Below, one piece after another: positions 38,211-47,836 of a stretch of 62,455 bases of DNA. The position numbers and the translations under genes were made by a program. The notes under the pieces are model-generated. The model ran no database searches and was not told the origin of the DNA. It saw only the letters and a program-made list of their open reading frames with translations. Source of the DNA: Alphaproteobacteria bacterium (GTDB lineage Bacteria; Pseudomonadota; Alphaproteobacteria; JAUXUR01); NCBI GenBank assembly GCA_030696155.1, contig JAUYSY010000128.1:1-62455 (forward strand), written 5' to 3'. How positions within the stretch are numbered: position 1 is the first letter of the stretch; each line of letters starts with the position of its first letter.

Positions 38211-41200
38211 ATGAAATGTTTTGGTAATCTTGTTGTAAAAATTACATTTTTTTCTTTTTTGTGTTTTGGCGTCACTTTAAGTCATGTAAATGCTATTACA
38301 TTCGAAAAATATGATGCTTTTATTGATTATGGTACACACCCTGATGGATTTGAGCGTCGGCATTCTAATGTAGTTTTTCGTAATTTGCTTCATCAGCTTA
38401 TGGAGATAGTGAATGGTGATAATGAGACGCCAAAAAACAAGAATATTGCACGTTATGAAATAGCTAGATTGTGTGCAAAATATCTTTATAATCCTGAGGA
38501 AAACTTAAGTTGGTATACATTTGTAAAAAAAATTTTGGCGCTTGAATTTAATTTTGAACAAATGGAAAATACCGAAGATAATACGCGCTTAATTCGAAAT
38601 TATCAAAGCGTTCGTGAAAATCTTAAGCGTTTTTCGACAGCTGTTGTAAGTAAATATACTCACTTTATTCACAATAAAATACCTTTTCGTTTGGGACGTG
38701 AGTTTTATAATACGTCACTTGAACCTTTTCCTGTAGGCCAACGATTAGAAAATTTCAATCATTGTTATGCTTTTTTAACGACAAATCATCAAGATTTGCC
38801 TTTGGTTAAACAACATCAACTTAAAATTGGTATGGCGAATTTATTTTTAAATCATGCAGATGTAATAACAGATATTGGTCAAAAAAGAAATATTGTTCAA
38901 GAAATTTTGCCCCAATTAATAGCTATTATTGAATATCGAGATGAAAATCAGAACAATGAAATAAACCGTCTTAAAGCACATGCTGCAATTTTATACGGCT
39001 GGTATTGTTATCGTTTTATAGGGATAATAGATGATGAAGGCACGAATCGTAATGAATTGTATCAAAATGCATTAAATTTCTTAGATAGAATTGCTGAAGA
39101 ACGTTATACAAAGAAAAGTTTGCTTGTTAAAGCCAATATTATTTTATCAAGCAACTTTTCGGCACTTCCAAATGAATATGGAGCGCATATAGATCCTATT
39201 AGGGGCGATGACATTGATGCACGTAATAATTCTAAGATTGAAATTTTAGAAAATCTACTTGAAAAGCTACGTGAAATTGGTGAAATTGGGCGCCCTCTAA
39301 TTCAGGTTATTGAAGGCGTTAGACAAGAGCTTACACAGCCACGTCAATTACAAGCTATCCCTATTGTAAATGGACAGCAAGAGCAAGAAGAAGTGCTTCT
39401 TGAAGGAGAAGATATTGCGGGACAACAGCCCCAGTTAGAAGATAATTTCAAAACAATGGGTACGATAACAGCTATGTGCAATACACATGCTGGACAGGCA
39501 GAGATTCTAGAAACAATAGGACTTGTTGAAAATTGTTTGAGATATATCAGAGCTCAACAACAGCCAGTCCAAGCAGATCAAGCGCCAGAAATGGATGAAG
39601 ATCATGGTGGTGATGACGAAGGCGGCACGTGGGATAGTGATGAAGATCATGATAGACGCGATAAATATGTGAGCGACGATGAAGATAGTGATGATGGTTC
39701 AGATGGTGATCGCATTGCTGCGGCATGGAGTGACTCAGACGAGGATCATAGCGTATTCGCAGATAATCCTGAAGATTCAAGAATTGATTTGGATTATTTT
39801 AAAAAAAATAGATTTAGTGACAAAATTACAAAAATTCTTGAGCAAAAATATGAAAATTTAAATTCATTGAATGTTGAAATAAACAATGTAAAAAATCAAA
39901 AAGAGTATACTTACAATAAAATTGTTGAAAATTATAAGGTAAGAATGATTAATTATTTTTGTCAATATGGCTTGGGGGATGCTTCTAATTTAACAGGCCA
40001 TAGAGCTATATTTGAAGCCTATGGAGACTCCTTAGATATGGATAGAGAATCTATAGGTGCTGTTATGCGTAAATTAAACATACAAACAAAAAAAATATTT
40101 ACTATAAATAATAAAAATATAGTACAATATGTTCTTATTCCATTGTTATCATTAAGAGGAAAATTTATAAAAGGGCATATTTCTATGATCGCAAACCATA
40201 TACCTTCTGGATTGTGCGAAGGAAATTCATTGCATTATGTTTCAGGCTTTAAAAATAACAAGTTACGAAATGGTGTTTCTGAAGAAATAAAAAAACAACT
40301 AGTTCAATTATATTGTGATTGTTTAACTAAAAATAGTTTTGATAATTTAGCCGATGATTTGGAAAAATTAAATGTCACTATGAAAACGGCTTATAATATA
40401 TTGAATGATACTTTAAAAGAGGATCAATTACCGAAATGTCCTGAATATTTAAAAATTTTAAGCACAAGTGAACGTGATAAACAAATTTTTGAGGCCTACA
40501 CAAAATGGATTAAAGATAATCAACAATTAACAATTGTTGATTTTACAAATAGCCATAAGAGTGAATTCAATAATTGTTCTTATTCAATAATTTATGAAGC
40601 ACTCAAAAAAAATGGACTAACAATTAGAGATAAACAAGCAAAGCACATATCGCCTAATCGCGCTGAAGAAATTCGTAAAATTGCGTATAAATTAAGACCA
40701 AAATCCCCAGGTTGTAGCGATCGAAAATTAGCTAAAACAATTATATCAAGAATGGAGGATGATATTGGTATGTCTGTAATTCTTGATGTTATAGCAGAAA
40801 GAACTTTTACTAAAGAAAAGGTCACTAAACAAAAAAAATATACGTATCAAAACGAAATCATTAAATGCTACACAGAACTTTATGAGGTTGATCGGAAGAT
40901 TCATCCAATAAATACAATTCAAGATCGCTTAAGGTCCCAAGGTATTGTTTTGAAACATAATCATATTAAAAAAGTTATCAAGAATTACAAGGAATCAATA
41001 GGATTTAAACCACCAGAGCCAGAACATCAAAGCGATAAGTCTACACACAAAAGAAAAATGGAAGATTTAGAGTCTCCTCATCCAAAAAAACGTGTTGTAA
41101 GTATACAAAGATCTGATCTTTTGTCCAAATCTCTAGATCAAGCAAAAGATCAAAAAGAATCAACACAACAAAGTGTTTCTGAATTTTGTGTAAAAGCGGT

Positions 41201-41267
41201 ACCCAGTGAATCTAAAAGAAAGCCAAGAATTATAGTTGCCTCAGATTCAGATGATGAATCTAAATAA
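38211..41267 (+). CDS. Exported 1018-aa protein with HTH-like modules and a basic nuclear-signal-like tail
   Basis: Start ATG with AGGAG 7 bases upstream. Residues 1-28 are a Sec signal peptide (ending VNA). Residues 30-450 are helical with a TPR-like feel; residues about 460-525 are a long Asp/Glu/Ser tract. From about 540 to 910 there are six loosely repeated modules of 50-80 residues, several matching a helix-turn-helix pattern, for example 'NLADDLEKLNVTMKTAYNIL' and 'TIQDRLRSQGIVLKHNHI'. The C-terminus carries K947-R948-K949, nine residues, then K959-K960-R961, a bipartite nuclear-localisation-like motif, and ends in another acidic patch. I recognise no family. Export, host-nucleus-like signal and DNA-binding-like modules together suggest an effector acting in a eukaryotic nucleus, but that is inference. 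Confidence 0.75.
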   Translation: MKCFGNLVVKITFFSFLCFGVTLSHVNAITFEKYDAFIDYGTHPDGFERRHSNVVFRNLLHQLMEIVNGDNETPKNKNIARYEIARLCAKYLYNPEENLSWYTFVKKILALEFNFEQMENTEDNTRLIRNYQSVRENLKRFSTAVVSKYTHFIHNKIPFRLGREFYNTSLEPFPVGQRLENFNHCYAFLTTNHQDLPLVKQHQLKIGMANLFLNHADVITDIGQKRNIVQEILPQLIAIIEYRDENQNNEINRLKAHAAILYGWYCYRFIGIIDDEGTNRNELYQNALNFLDRIAEERYTKKSLLVKANIILSSNFSALPNEYGAHIDPIRGDDIDARNNSKIEILENLLEKLREIGEIGRPLIQVIEGVRQELTQPRQLQAIPIVNGQQEQEEVLLEGEDIAGQQPQLEDNFKTMGTITAMCNTHAGQAEILETIGLVENCLRYIRAQQQPVQADQAPEMDEDHGGDDEGGTWDSDEDHDRRDKYVSDDEDSDDGSDGDRIAAAWSDSDEDHSVFADNPEDSRIDLDYFKKNRFSDKITKILEQKYENLNSLNVEINNVKNQKEYTYNKIVENYKVRMINYFCQYGLGDASNLTGHRAIFEAYGDSLDMDRESIGAVMRKLNIQTKKIFTINNKNIVQYVLIPLLSLRGKFIKGHISMIANHIPSGLCEGNSLHYVSGFKNNKLRNGVSEEIKKQLVQLYCDCLTKNSFDNLADDLEKLNVTMKTAYNILNDTLKEDQLPKCPEYLKILSTSERDKQIFEAYTKWIKDNQQLTIVDFTNSHKSEFNNCSYSIIYEALKKNGLTIRDKQAKHISPNRAEEIRKIAYKLRPKSPGCSDRKLAKTIISRMEDDIGMSVILDVIAERTFTKEKVTKQKKYTYQNEIIKCYTELYEVDRKIHPINTIQDRLRSQGIVLKHNHIKKVIKNYKESIGFKPPEPEHQSDKSTHKRKMEDLESPHPKKRVVSIQRSDLLSKSLDQAKDQKESTQQSVSEFCVKAVPSESKRKPRIIVASDSDDESK

Positions 41268-41570
41268 AAACATGGATTAGAGTGTTTGTTAAGCAATTAA
41301 CGTCGTTTAACAAACATTCTACACTTTTGCTAAATTATGCCATTTTCAAAAAAAACTAAATAATTTATAGTATACCCAAATGATTTGGAAATGTCGATTT
41401 TTGAGTCTGAAATTTGAGGTGATTTTTGATGCCAAAAATAACGACAAGTAATTGTTTTACCTTAGGAATTTTTGATTCAAAAAGCGACCAAAGGTCATAG
41501 ACTAAAAATCGTAGTTTCAGATTATTTGGGTATATATAAATTTGAAGTCATTTCACTATATGTTTCATCA
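41268..41570. repeat. TATACCCAA-type inverted-repeat element at the island edge
   Basis: An element of 164 bases (41371-41534) with imperfect arms: TATACCCAAATGATTTGGAA on the left and ATTATTTGGGTATA on the right, extended by CGATTTTT / AAAAATCG. It looks like a small non-autonomous transposable element. A likely relative lies at 62207-62333. It stands exactly between the low-G+C gene at 41267 and the high-G+C island. Confidence 0.6.
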
Positions 41571-43421
41571 TTACGCGGTTTTCCTCCCGTTCAGTTCCAT
41601 ATTCTTCTTAGCCACAATATCTGCTTCGCTACACGTTTCGTTCATCACCAACTCTCCTTTGGTTTGAAAAGCGATACCGGCTGCATTAGCTTCATCGGTA
41701 TCAATGTGCATCTCGGTAACATAGCCTTCTTTCGCCCGGATCAGCGTATTGGCAAACGATACACTGCGCTCACCATTACCGAGTTTAACATCCACATAAT
41801 CGCCGTCCTTTAATCCCATTTTTGTCGCGTCTGCTGGACTCATATGGATATGACGTGCAGCGATGATCAAGCCATTTGTCACAATTTCCCCGATTGTTCC
41901 ACGCAATTTGATAAAAGGTGTATGCTCCAACTTGCCAGAGGGACGCACAGGCACCTCCACACCCAGCGTAAAAGTATCTGTTTTAGAAACTTCGATCTGC
42001 GTTTGTTTTCGCGTTGGGCCTAGCACACGCACGGTTTTAAAGAAGCCTTTTGGACCAATAACTTCCACCGTTTCTTCCGCCGCCCAGCCTTCAGGTTGGC
42101 TTAGACTACGCATTTTCCTTAATCGATAACCTTTACCAAACAACACTTCCACCGCCTCTTGTGACAGATGCACATGCCGTGCAGAAACGGCCACAGGGAC
42201 ATGCCATTTTTGCGTCTGTACACTTTCACGCTGTGCCAGTAAATATTTCACCTCTTGCGCGATCATTAATTGTTCACAAGTTTGTGTAACAATCACTTTG
42301 ATTCGTGAATCGAAACTTTGCGCTTGCGGTGCTTCAAAACCTTTTAGTTTTATCGACTGGTTTTTATCGTCATCAAGATGTAAGCCAAGAAACTCAAATT
42401 TATCGCATACACGACGACGCATAGAAGCAGAATTTTCACCAATACCGCCCGTAAAAGCAATGACATCCACCCCGCCCATTGCGGCAGTATAGGCGCCGAT
42501 ATATTTGCGCACACGATAAGCATAAACATTAATCGCAAGCTGTGCATCCGTGTCACCTTCAGCCGCTTTTTGTTCTACTTCTCTTAAATCATGGCTACCT
42601 GCGAGTGCCTTCAGCCCACTGTTAGCATAAAGCTGGTGTTCAATTTCTTCGATGCTAAGACCAAGCTCTCGAACCAGATAGGTAAACATACCAGGATCAA
42701 CATCGCCAGAGCGTGTACCCATCACCAACCCTTCAAGTGGTGTCATTCCCATGGAGGTGTCAACCGAAAATCCACGGTTGATCGCGCATACGCTTGCGCC
42801 ATTGCCGAGGTGACAGCTAATTATCTGTAACGCTGTGACAGGGCGCTTCAGCTCCCTTGCCACACGTAAACCCACATATTTATGCGATGTTCCGTGAAAA
42901 CCGTAACGACGCAGCCCTTTATCCCGCCATTCTTTAGGTACGGCATAGGTATAGGCACAATCCGGGATGGTATGGTGAAAAGCTGTATCAAACACTGCTA
43001 CTTGGGGCAAATCTGGCCATAGCCCCTGACTGATGGTGATTGCTTTAAGGTTAGCAGGATTATGCAATGGTGCAAACGGCGTGCAAGCTTCGATATGTTT
43101 AAGCACTTCGGTATTAATCAATGTAGCATTGTGAAAACGTTCCCAACCATGTGCCACTCGGTGACCAATCGCATCAAATTGATCATAACCAAACTCTTTC
43201 AAGATTTCAGGGACACGTACAATTGCATCTTTTATTGTATTCAGAGATTCACTGCGTTTTTGTGCTTCGCTTTGCTCACCACCGATACGATAATGCAATG
43301 TGCAAGCACCATTTTTAAACCCCTCGAATTCACCTTTAAACACACGACTGTCCTCGATGCTTACATCAAATATCCCAAATTTAAGACTAGAACTTCCCGC
43401 GTTAAATACTAAAATCTTCAT
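41571..43421 (-). CDS. Fused acetate kinase - PduL phosphotransacylase
   Basis: 616 residues from the ATG at 43421, which overlaps the stop of the Kef gene as TGATG. Residues 1-395 are a complete acetate kinase: 'FNAGSSSLK' at 6-14, 'HRVAHG' at 87-92, 'FHGTSH' at 175-180, 'HLGNG' at 204-208, R237 and 'GGIGEN' at 325-330. Residues 405-616 are a PduL-type phosphate acyltransferase: metal-binding histidine pairs H416-x-H418 in 'ARHVH' and H524-x-H526 in 'ARHIH'. Together they would turn acyl-CoA plus phosphate into acyl phosphate and then carboxylate plus ATP in one polypeptide, or the reverse. Acetate kinase is normally paired with the unrelated Pta enzyme. G+C and operon place it in the acquired island. 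Last gene of ATPase-Kef-AckA/PduL. Confidence 0.9.
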   Translation of the reverse strand: MKILVFNAGSSSLKFGIFDVSIEDSRVFKGEFEGFKNGACTLHYRIGGEQSEAQKRSESLNTIKDAIVRVPEILKEFGYDQFDAIGHRVAHGWERFHNATLINTEVLKHIEACTPFAPLHNPANLKAITISQGLWPDLPQVAVFDTAFHHTIPDCAYTYAVPKEWRDKGLRRYGFHGTSHKYVGLRVARELKRPVTALQIISCHLGNGASVCAINRGFSVDTSMGMTPLEGLVMGTRSGDVDPGMFTYLVRELGLSIEEIEHQLYANSGLKALAGSHDLREVEQKAAEGDTDAQLAINVYAYRVRKYIGAYTAAMGGVDVIAFTGGIGENSASMRRRVCDKFEFLGLHLDDDKNQSIKLKGFEAPQAQSFDSRIKVIVTQTCEQLMIAQEVKYLLAQRESVQTQKWHVPVAVSARHVHLSQEAVEVLFGKGYRLRKMRSLSQPEGWAAEETVEVIGPKGFFKTVRVLGPTRKQTQIEVSKTDTFTLGVEVPVRPSGKLEHTPFIKLRGTIGEIVTNGLIIAARHIHMSPADATKMGLKDGDYVDVKLGNGERSVSFANTLIRAKEGYVTEMHIDTDEANAAGIAFQTKGELVMNETCSEADIVAKKNMELNGRKTA

Positions 43422-45106
43422 CAAAATGTCTCCCACATTTTTTCAACTGCACGATCTGCTGCATCATGAAATGGCAGAAACACAAGATCAGCGCCCTTTG
43501 CTTCTAATGCTGCTTTTTCATGAAACCGCTGTGTAGATACGGCAATTTTCCCTTTATAATTCTGACGTTTAAGCGCATCAATCAACACAAGACGTGGGTC
43601 TTCATGAGTGAGTCCAAGGTCATGCTGTGGCATAGCAGAAACGACCCATTTTACAGATTTAAGCGGCAAGGTACTTATAAATTCTTGATCACATGCATCA
43701 CCATATACAACTTCATATTTAGCTGCACGCCAGCGAAGCAACTCGTCTGGATTAAAATCAACCGCCAATAATTTAATCTTATCCTTACGTAAATGTTCTG
43801 CAATAGCAGATCCATAACGCCCCAGTCCAAATAAAATAACATCGTATCTTTGGTATTCTATATTATGCTGATTTTCAACTGCTTCTCGTAATGGCACGCT
43901 GCGCTCAAAGATACCCATAAATGGCTCCAGCCATCGATATAGTTCATGCGAATAAGTAATCATATATACTGAAGTCGCTATGGTAATCAGTCCCACCAGC
44001 GTCACCAACCCCAATGCCTCAGCATTCACATGACCAATCGTCATCCCCATTGCCATAAAAATAAGTGAGAATTCACTGATCTGCGCTACCGTTAAACCAG
44101 CAAGAAATCCGGTGCGCTTGCGGTATCCCATATAACCCATAATCGCCATGACGATAAGCGGGTTACCAATGAGCACGAATAAGGAAAATAACAATGCAGG
44201 AAATATCTGGGATCCTAGTAAACTAAGGTCAAGCTTTGACCCAAGAGCGATGAAGAAGAACAATAACAGAAAATCTCGTAAACTGGAAAGACGTGCTACA
44301 ATTGCTTCGCGGAATGGCGTAGAGGCAAGTGATACACCCGCTAACAACCCCCCCAGTTCCTTGCTAAATCCGAAATGGCTACCAAAAGCTGCCAGCAACG
44401 TCGCCCAGCCGATAGCAAAGGTAATTAATAATTCAGACGAATGTGCAATGCGGCGAACAAGCGCAGTTGCAATATATCGGATAAAAAAGCCAACAAAAGC
44501 CAACATAATTGTTCCATATAGGAACACCAAGCCGATCTGCATCCACGCACTTTTTTCACCATTGTCCTCTCCACCAATACCAAAGGCAGAAAGAACCATC
44601 ATGGCCAACACCACTACTAAATCCTGCACAATTAGAAAACCGATGGCAATACGCCCATGCAGTGAATCAACTTCTTTTTTATCGGACAATAACTTAACAA
44701 TGATAATTGTACTAGAGAAGGTGAGTGCCACTGCAACATAAAAAGAGACAATAATACCCAAACCTAATGCAATCCCAATCAAAAAACCAATCGCAGAAGT
44801 AAAAATCACCTGCCCAAGCCCTGTAGCCAATGATACGGCGCCAAGGGTTTTAACCAACTTTAAATCAAGTTTTAGACCCACGAGAAATAACAATACCGCT
44901 ATACCAAGCTCTGCCAATAGATCAATATTTGCATGCGTTTGCACAATGCCGAGCGCAGAAGGACCCGCAAGTATACCGACCGCAATAAAGCTCACAATCA
45001 TCGGTTGGCGAAGCAGCAACCCAATAAAACCAAAAATTGTAGCCAACGTAAGAAGCGCCGTCAGTTCATAGAAATGTGATGCGTGCAAAAAGCTAAGATC
45101 GGGCAT
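43421..45106 (-). CDS. Kef-type monovalent cation:proton antiporter with RCK domain
   Basis: 561 residues from the ATG at 45106, 10 bases beyond the ATPase stop, with GGGAAGTGAG as binding site; longer versions of the frame overlap the ATPase gene. Residues about 8-390 are the CPA2 exchanger domain with some 12 membrane segments; residues about 415-550 are a TrkA-N (RCK) domain beginning 'DVILFGLGRYGSAIAEHL', a nucleotide-binding Rossmann fold that would gate transport. Family members export potassium or exchange it for protons. The RCK-C (TrkA-C) domain and the glutathione-linked helper KefF are not seen. The first gene of this operon encodes a P-type ATPase and the last the AckA-PduL fusion. 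Confidence 0.9.
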   Translation of the reverse strand: MPDLSFLHASHFYELTALLTLATIFGFIGLLLRQPMIVSFIAVGILAGPSALGIVQTHANIDLLAELGIAVLLFLVGLKLDLKLVKTLGAVSLATGLGQVIFTSAIGFLIGIALGLGIIVSFYVAVALTFSSTIIIVKLLSDKKEVDSLHGRIAIGFLIVQDLVVVLAMMVLSAFGIGGEDNGEKSAWMQIGLVFLYGTIMLAFVGFFIRYIATALVRRIAHSSELLITFAIGWATLLAAFGSHFGFSKELGGLLAGVSLASTPFREAIVARLSSLRDFLLLFFFIALGSKLDLSLLGSQIFPALLFSLFVLIGNPLIVMAIMGYMGYRKRTGFLAGLTVAQISEFSLIFMAMGMTIGHVNAEALGLVTLVGLITIATSVYMITYSHELYRWLEPFMGIFERSVPLREAVENQHNIEYQRYDVILFGLGRYGSAIAEHLRKDKIKLLAVDFNPDELLRWRAAKYEVVYGDACDQEFISTLPLKSVKWVVSAMPQHDLGLTHEDPRLVLIDALKRQNYKGKIAVSTQRFHEKAALEAKGADLVFLPFHDAADRAVEKMWETF

Positions 45107-45116
45107 ACTCACTTCC

Positions 45117-47834
45117 CTACGATTGAGTGATCGCGCGAAGACGGAGGCGAATTTGTTTCTCTGTTTCGATGATGGCGAACAATGCTGCACCCACTCCAAT
45201 AATCAGCACCCCGTCCCAGAACGGAATTGATACCGTGGCAAACACGGCTTGCAGAATCGGCAGGTAAGTAATGGCAAATTGCGCCACCGTAACCACAATG
45301 ACAGTCAACCACAACACCTTGGTACCACGCACTTTTTTCCACGTTAGTGATGTACTATTGATATTGCGGATGAAGAACAGGTGAAAAATCTCCATCACCA
45401 CCAGCGTATTAAGGACGATGGTGCGGGCAAGTTCCACGGAATAGCCACAGTCAATCGCATAGAAATATATACCATACACGCCACACAGAAATAGAAGCGA
45501 CACCAACACAATATGCCAAAGCAATTCTCCGTTCAACAACGGTTCATGACGCGGGCGCGGCGGGCGGCGCATTGTGTTTTCCTCCGTTGGTTCAAAAGAC
45601 AGCGCAATCCCAAGCGTAACGGTAGTAATAAGATTAATCCAAAGTATTTGAATCGCCGTGACTGGCAATGTCATGCCAAGCAACAACGCCACTATAATGC
45701 ACATCGATTCACCTGCGTTGGTGGGCAGCGTCCAGGTAATCACCTTCTTGATATTATCGTAAACGGTACGTCCCTCACGCACAGCAGCAACGATAGAGGC
45801 AAAATTATCATCTGCCAACACAAACTCTGCCGCTTCTTTCGCAACCTCTGAGCCTTTCTTGCCCATAGCAATCCCAACATCGGCACGTTTAAGAGCGGGA
45901 GCATCATTCACGCCATCCCCGGTCATCGCCACCGTCATGTTATGTGATTGCAACGCCATAACGAGGCGTAACTTATGTTCTGGGCTGGTACGGGCGAAAA
46001 TATCACAATCAAGCACCACTAGACGCAGCGAAACATCGTCCATTCTATCCAGATCAGCACCAGTGAGCACTTTATCAAAGTGTTGTAGCCCAATTTGTTT
46101 GCCGATAGCAGCAGCAGTCTTGGCATGATCGCCGGTAATCATCTTCACGCGAATACCTGCGTCGTGACACTCTGCGACTGCTGTAATTGCTTCGCTGCGC
46201 GGTGGGTCAATCATCCCCACCATACCAAGCAGGGTCAGCGTGCCTTCTGCATCACTATGCTCCAACACTGTATGTTCCTGTTTTACCGATTTGACGGCAA
46301 AAGCCAACACCCGCTGGCCAAGTGCAGCGATATTTTCGATTTTTTCATTCCAATAAGCCGTATCCAACTCTTCCGTTTTACCATTAGTGCTGCGCTGATT
46401 CTTACACATGCGAAGAATCCGCTCCGGCGCACCTTTCACGAACACAAAGGCATGACGCTCCTGATTGTGGTTAAGCGTTGCCATGAATCGGTGTTTGGCG
46501 TCAAAGGGAATCGCGTCCGTGCGTTCCCATGCAGTCTTCTCCCTACGAATATCAATATCCATCTTCACAGCAAAGGTAAGCAGTGCACCCTCCATCGGGT
46601 CACCTTCCACTACCCATACGTCGTCATGCAGACGTATGGAGGCATCGTTGCAAAGCGTTGCGGCGCGGGCGAGTTCTTCCAGCATATCATGCTCGGAAGG
46701 TGAAATATAATTATCCTCCAATTTCAATACACCTTTGGGAGTGTAACCATCCCCCTCTAGTGTAAACAAATAACGATGCGTCAGCACTGAAGTCACCATC
46801 ATCTCATTGCGGGTCAGCGTGCCTGTTTTGTCTGTGCAGATCACCGATACCGACCCCAGCGTTTCAATGGCAGGCAAACGGCGAACAATAGCATTACGCC
46901 GCGCCATGGTCTGCACGCCAATAGCCAGCGTAATAGTGAGCACGGCAGGCAGGCCTTCGGGGATAGCGGCAACGGAAAGCCCTACCACTACAATAAACAT
47001 CTCCGAGAAATCGTAATGCTCGACAAAATAACCAAACGCCAACAATACAACGCCGATAATCAGAATCAAAATAGTAAGCCACTTGGCGAATATGCCCATT
47101 TGCTGCACCAACGGCGTGGTGAGCATTTCTACTTCCGAAAGAAGGCCACTAATGCGTCCTATCTCAGTTTGGCCTCCAGTTCCGACGACGACGCCTCTAC
47201 CTTGCCCGCTTGTCACCAGAGTGCCGGAGAACGCCATACAAGAGCGGTCACCTAGTGGTGCATCCATTGCCACCGGCTCGATATGTTTTTCAACGGGAAC
47301 GGACTCACCGGTGAGAATCGCTTCCTGCACCGACATAGCGTGAACTGTAAACATACGCAGATCAGCAGGCACTTTATCACCTGCCTCCAACAAAACTATA
47401 TCCCCGGGAACGATCTGTTCCGTTTCAATACTAATACGCTCGCCGCCACGAATAACATTGGCATGAGGCGCCAGCATATGACGGATCGCATCCATCGCTT
47501 TTTCTGCCTTGCCTTCCTGAACAAAACCGATGATGGCATTAGCAATCACTACCGCCAATATCATGCCTGTATCCACCCAATGATCGAGCACCGCCGTCAC
47601 TACTGCACAACCGAGCAACACATAAATCAAGATATTATGAAAGTGCAGCAAAAAACGTATAAAAACGCTCCGTTTAGCTACTTCCTGTAAACGATTTGCC
47701 CCGTACTTTTTCAGCCTTGTACTGACCTCATCTGGCCTAAGTCCGCTGGTCGAGACTCCCAAATGTTTAAAAGAATTATCTATCGAGATATGATGCCATG
47801 CGGGCAGAACCCCTTCCAGTTTTACTTTCTGCAT
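45117..47834 (-). CDS. P-type (P2-class) cation-transporting ATPase
   Basis: 905 residues. Motifs in order: 'TGES' at 175-178, 'PEGLP' at 292-296, phosphorylated Asp in 'DKTGTLT' (D335), 'KGAPERIL' in the nucleotide-binding domain, and 'TGDGVNDAPALK' near the hinge, with an N-terminal cation-ATPase domain and about ten membrane helices. The PEGLP loop and C-terminal six-helix domain put it in the P2A/P2-like group (calcium, or possibly sodium/potassium-type ions); the specific ion is not certain. ATG at 47834. First gene of an island operon, 'ATPase, antiporter, acetate kinase-PduL', whose upstream neighbour is a broken universal stress protein gene. Confidence 0.92.
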   Translation of the reverse strand: MQKVKLEGVLPAWHHISIDNSFKHLGVSTSGLRPDEVSTRLKKYGANRLQEVAKRSVFIRFLLHFHNILIYVLLGCAVVTAVLDHWVDTGMILAVVIANAIIGFVQEGKAEKAMDAIRHMLAPHANVIRGGERISIETEQIVPGDIVLLEAGDKVPADLRMFTVHAMSVQEAILTGESVPVEKHIEPVAMDAPLGDRSCMAFSGTLVTSGQGRGVVVGTGGQTEIGRISGLLSEVEMLTTPLVQQMGIFAKWLTILILIIGVVLLAFGYFVEHYDFSEMFIVVVGLSVAAIPEGLPAVLTITLAIGVQTMARRNAIVRRLPAIETLGSVSVICTDKTGTLTRNEMMVTSVLTHRYLFTLEGDGYTPKGVLKLEDNYISPSEHDMLEELARAATLCNDASIRLHDDVWVVEGDPMEGALLTFAVKMDIDIRREKTAWERTDAIPFDAKHRFMATLNHNQERHAFVFVKGAPERILRMCKNQRSTNGKTEELDTAYWNEKIENIAALGQRVLAFAVKSVKQEHTVLEHSDAEGTLTLLGMVGMIDPPRSEAITAVAECHDAGIRVKMITGDHAKTAAAIGKQIGLQHFDKVLTGADLDRMDDVSLRLVVLDCDIFARTSPEHKLRLVMALQSHNMTVAMTGDGVNDAPALKRADVGIAMGKKGSEVAKEAAEFVLADDNFASIVAAVREGRTVYDNIKKVITWTLPTNAGESMCIIVALLLGMTLPVTAIQILWINLITTVTLGIALSFEPTEENTMRRPPRPRHEPLLNGELLWHIVLVSLLFLCGVYGIYFYAIDCGYSVELARTIVLNTLVVMEIFHLFFIRNINSTSLTWKKVRGTKVLWLTVIVVTVAQFAITYLPILQAVFATVSIPFWDGVLIIGVGAALFAIIETEKQIRLRLRAITQS

Positions 47835-47836
47835 GT

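Noticed and set aside
39547-39780. Minus-strand His/Tyr-rich open frame
   Set aside because: It is the antisense of the Asp/Glu-rich tract of the exported protein (GAT/GAA codons read backwards give His, Leu and Ser), so it is an artefact.
44148-44741. 197-codon open frame on the plus strand inside the Kef gene
   Set aside because: It is the antisense of a well-identified gene and lacks any domain or ribosome binding site; the high G+C of the island gives long chance frames.
45513-47690. Several plus-strand open frames of 80-200 codons inside the P-type ATPase gene
   Set aside because: All lie opposite a gene with complete ATPase motifs, overlap each other in different frames and have no recognisable content.
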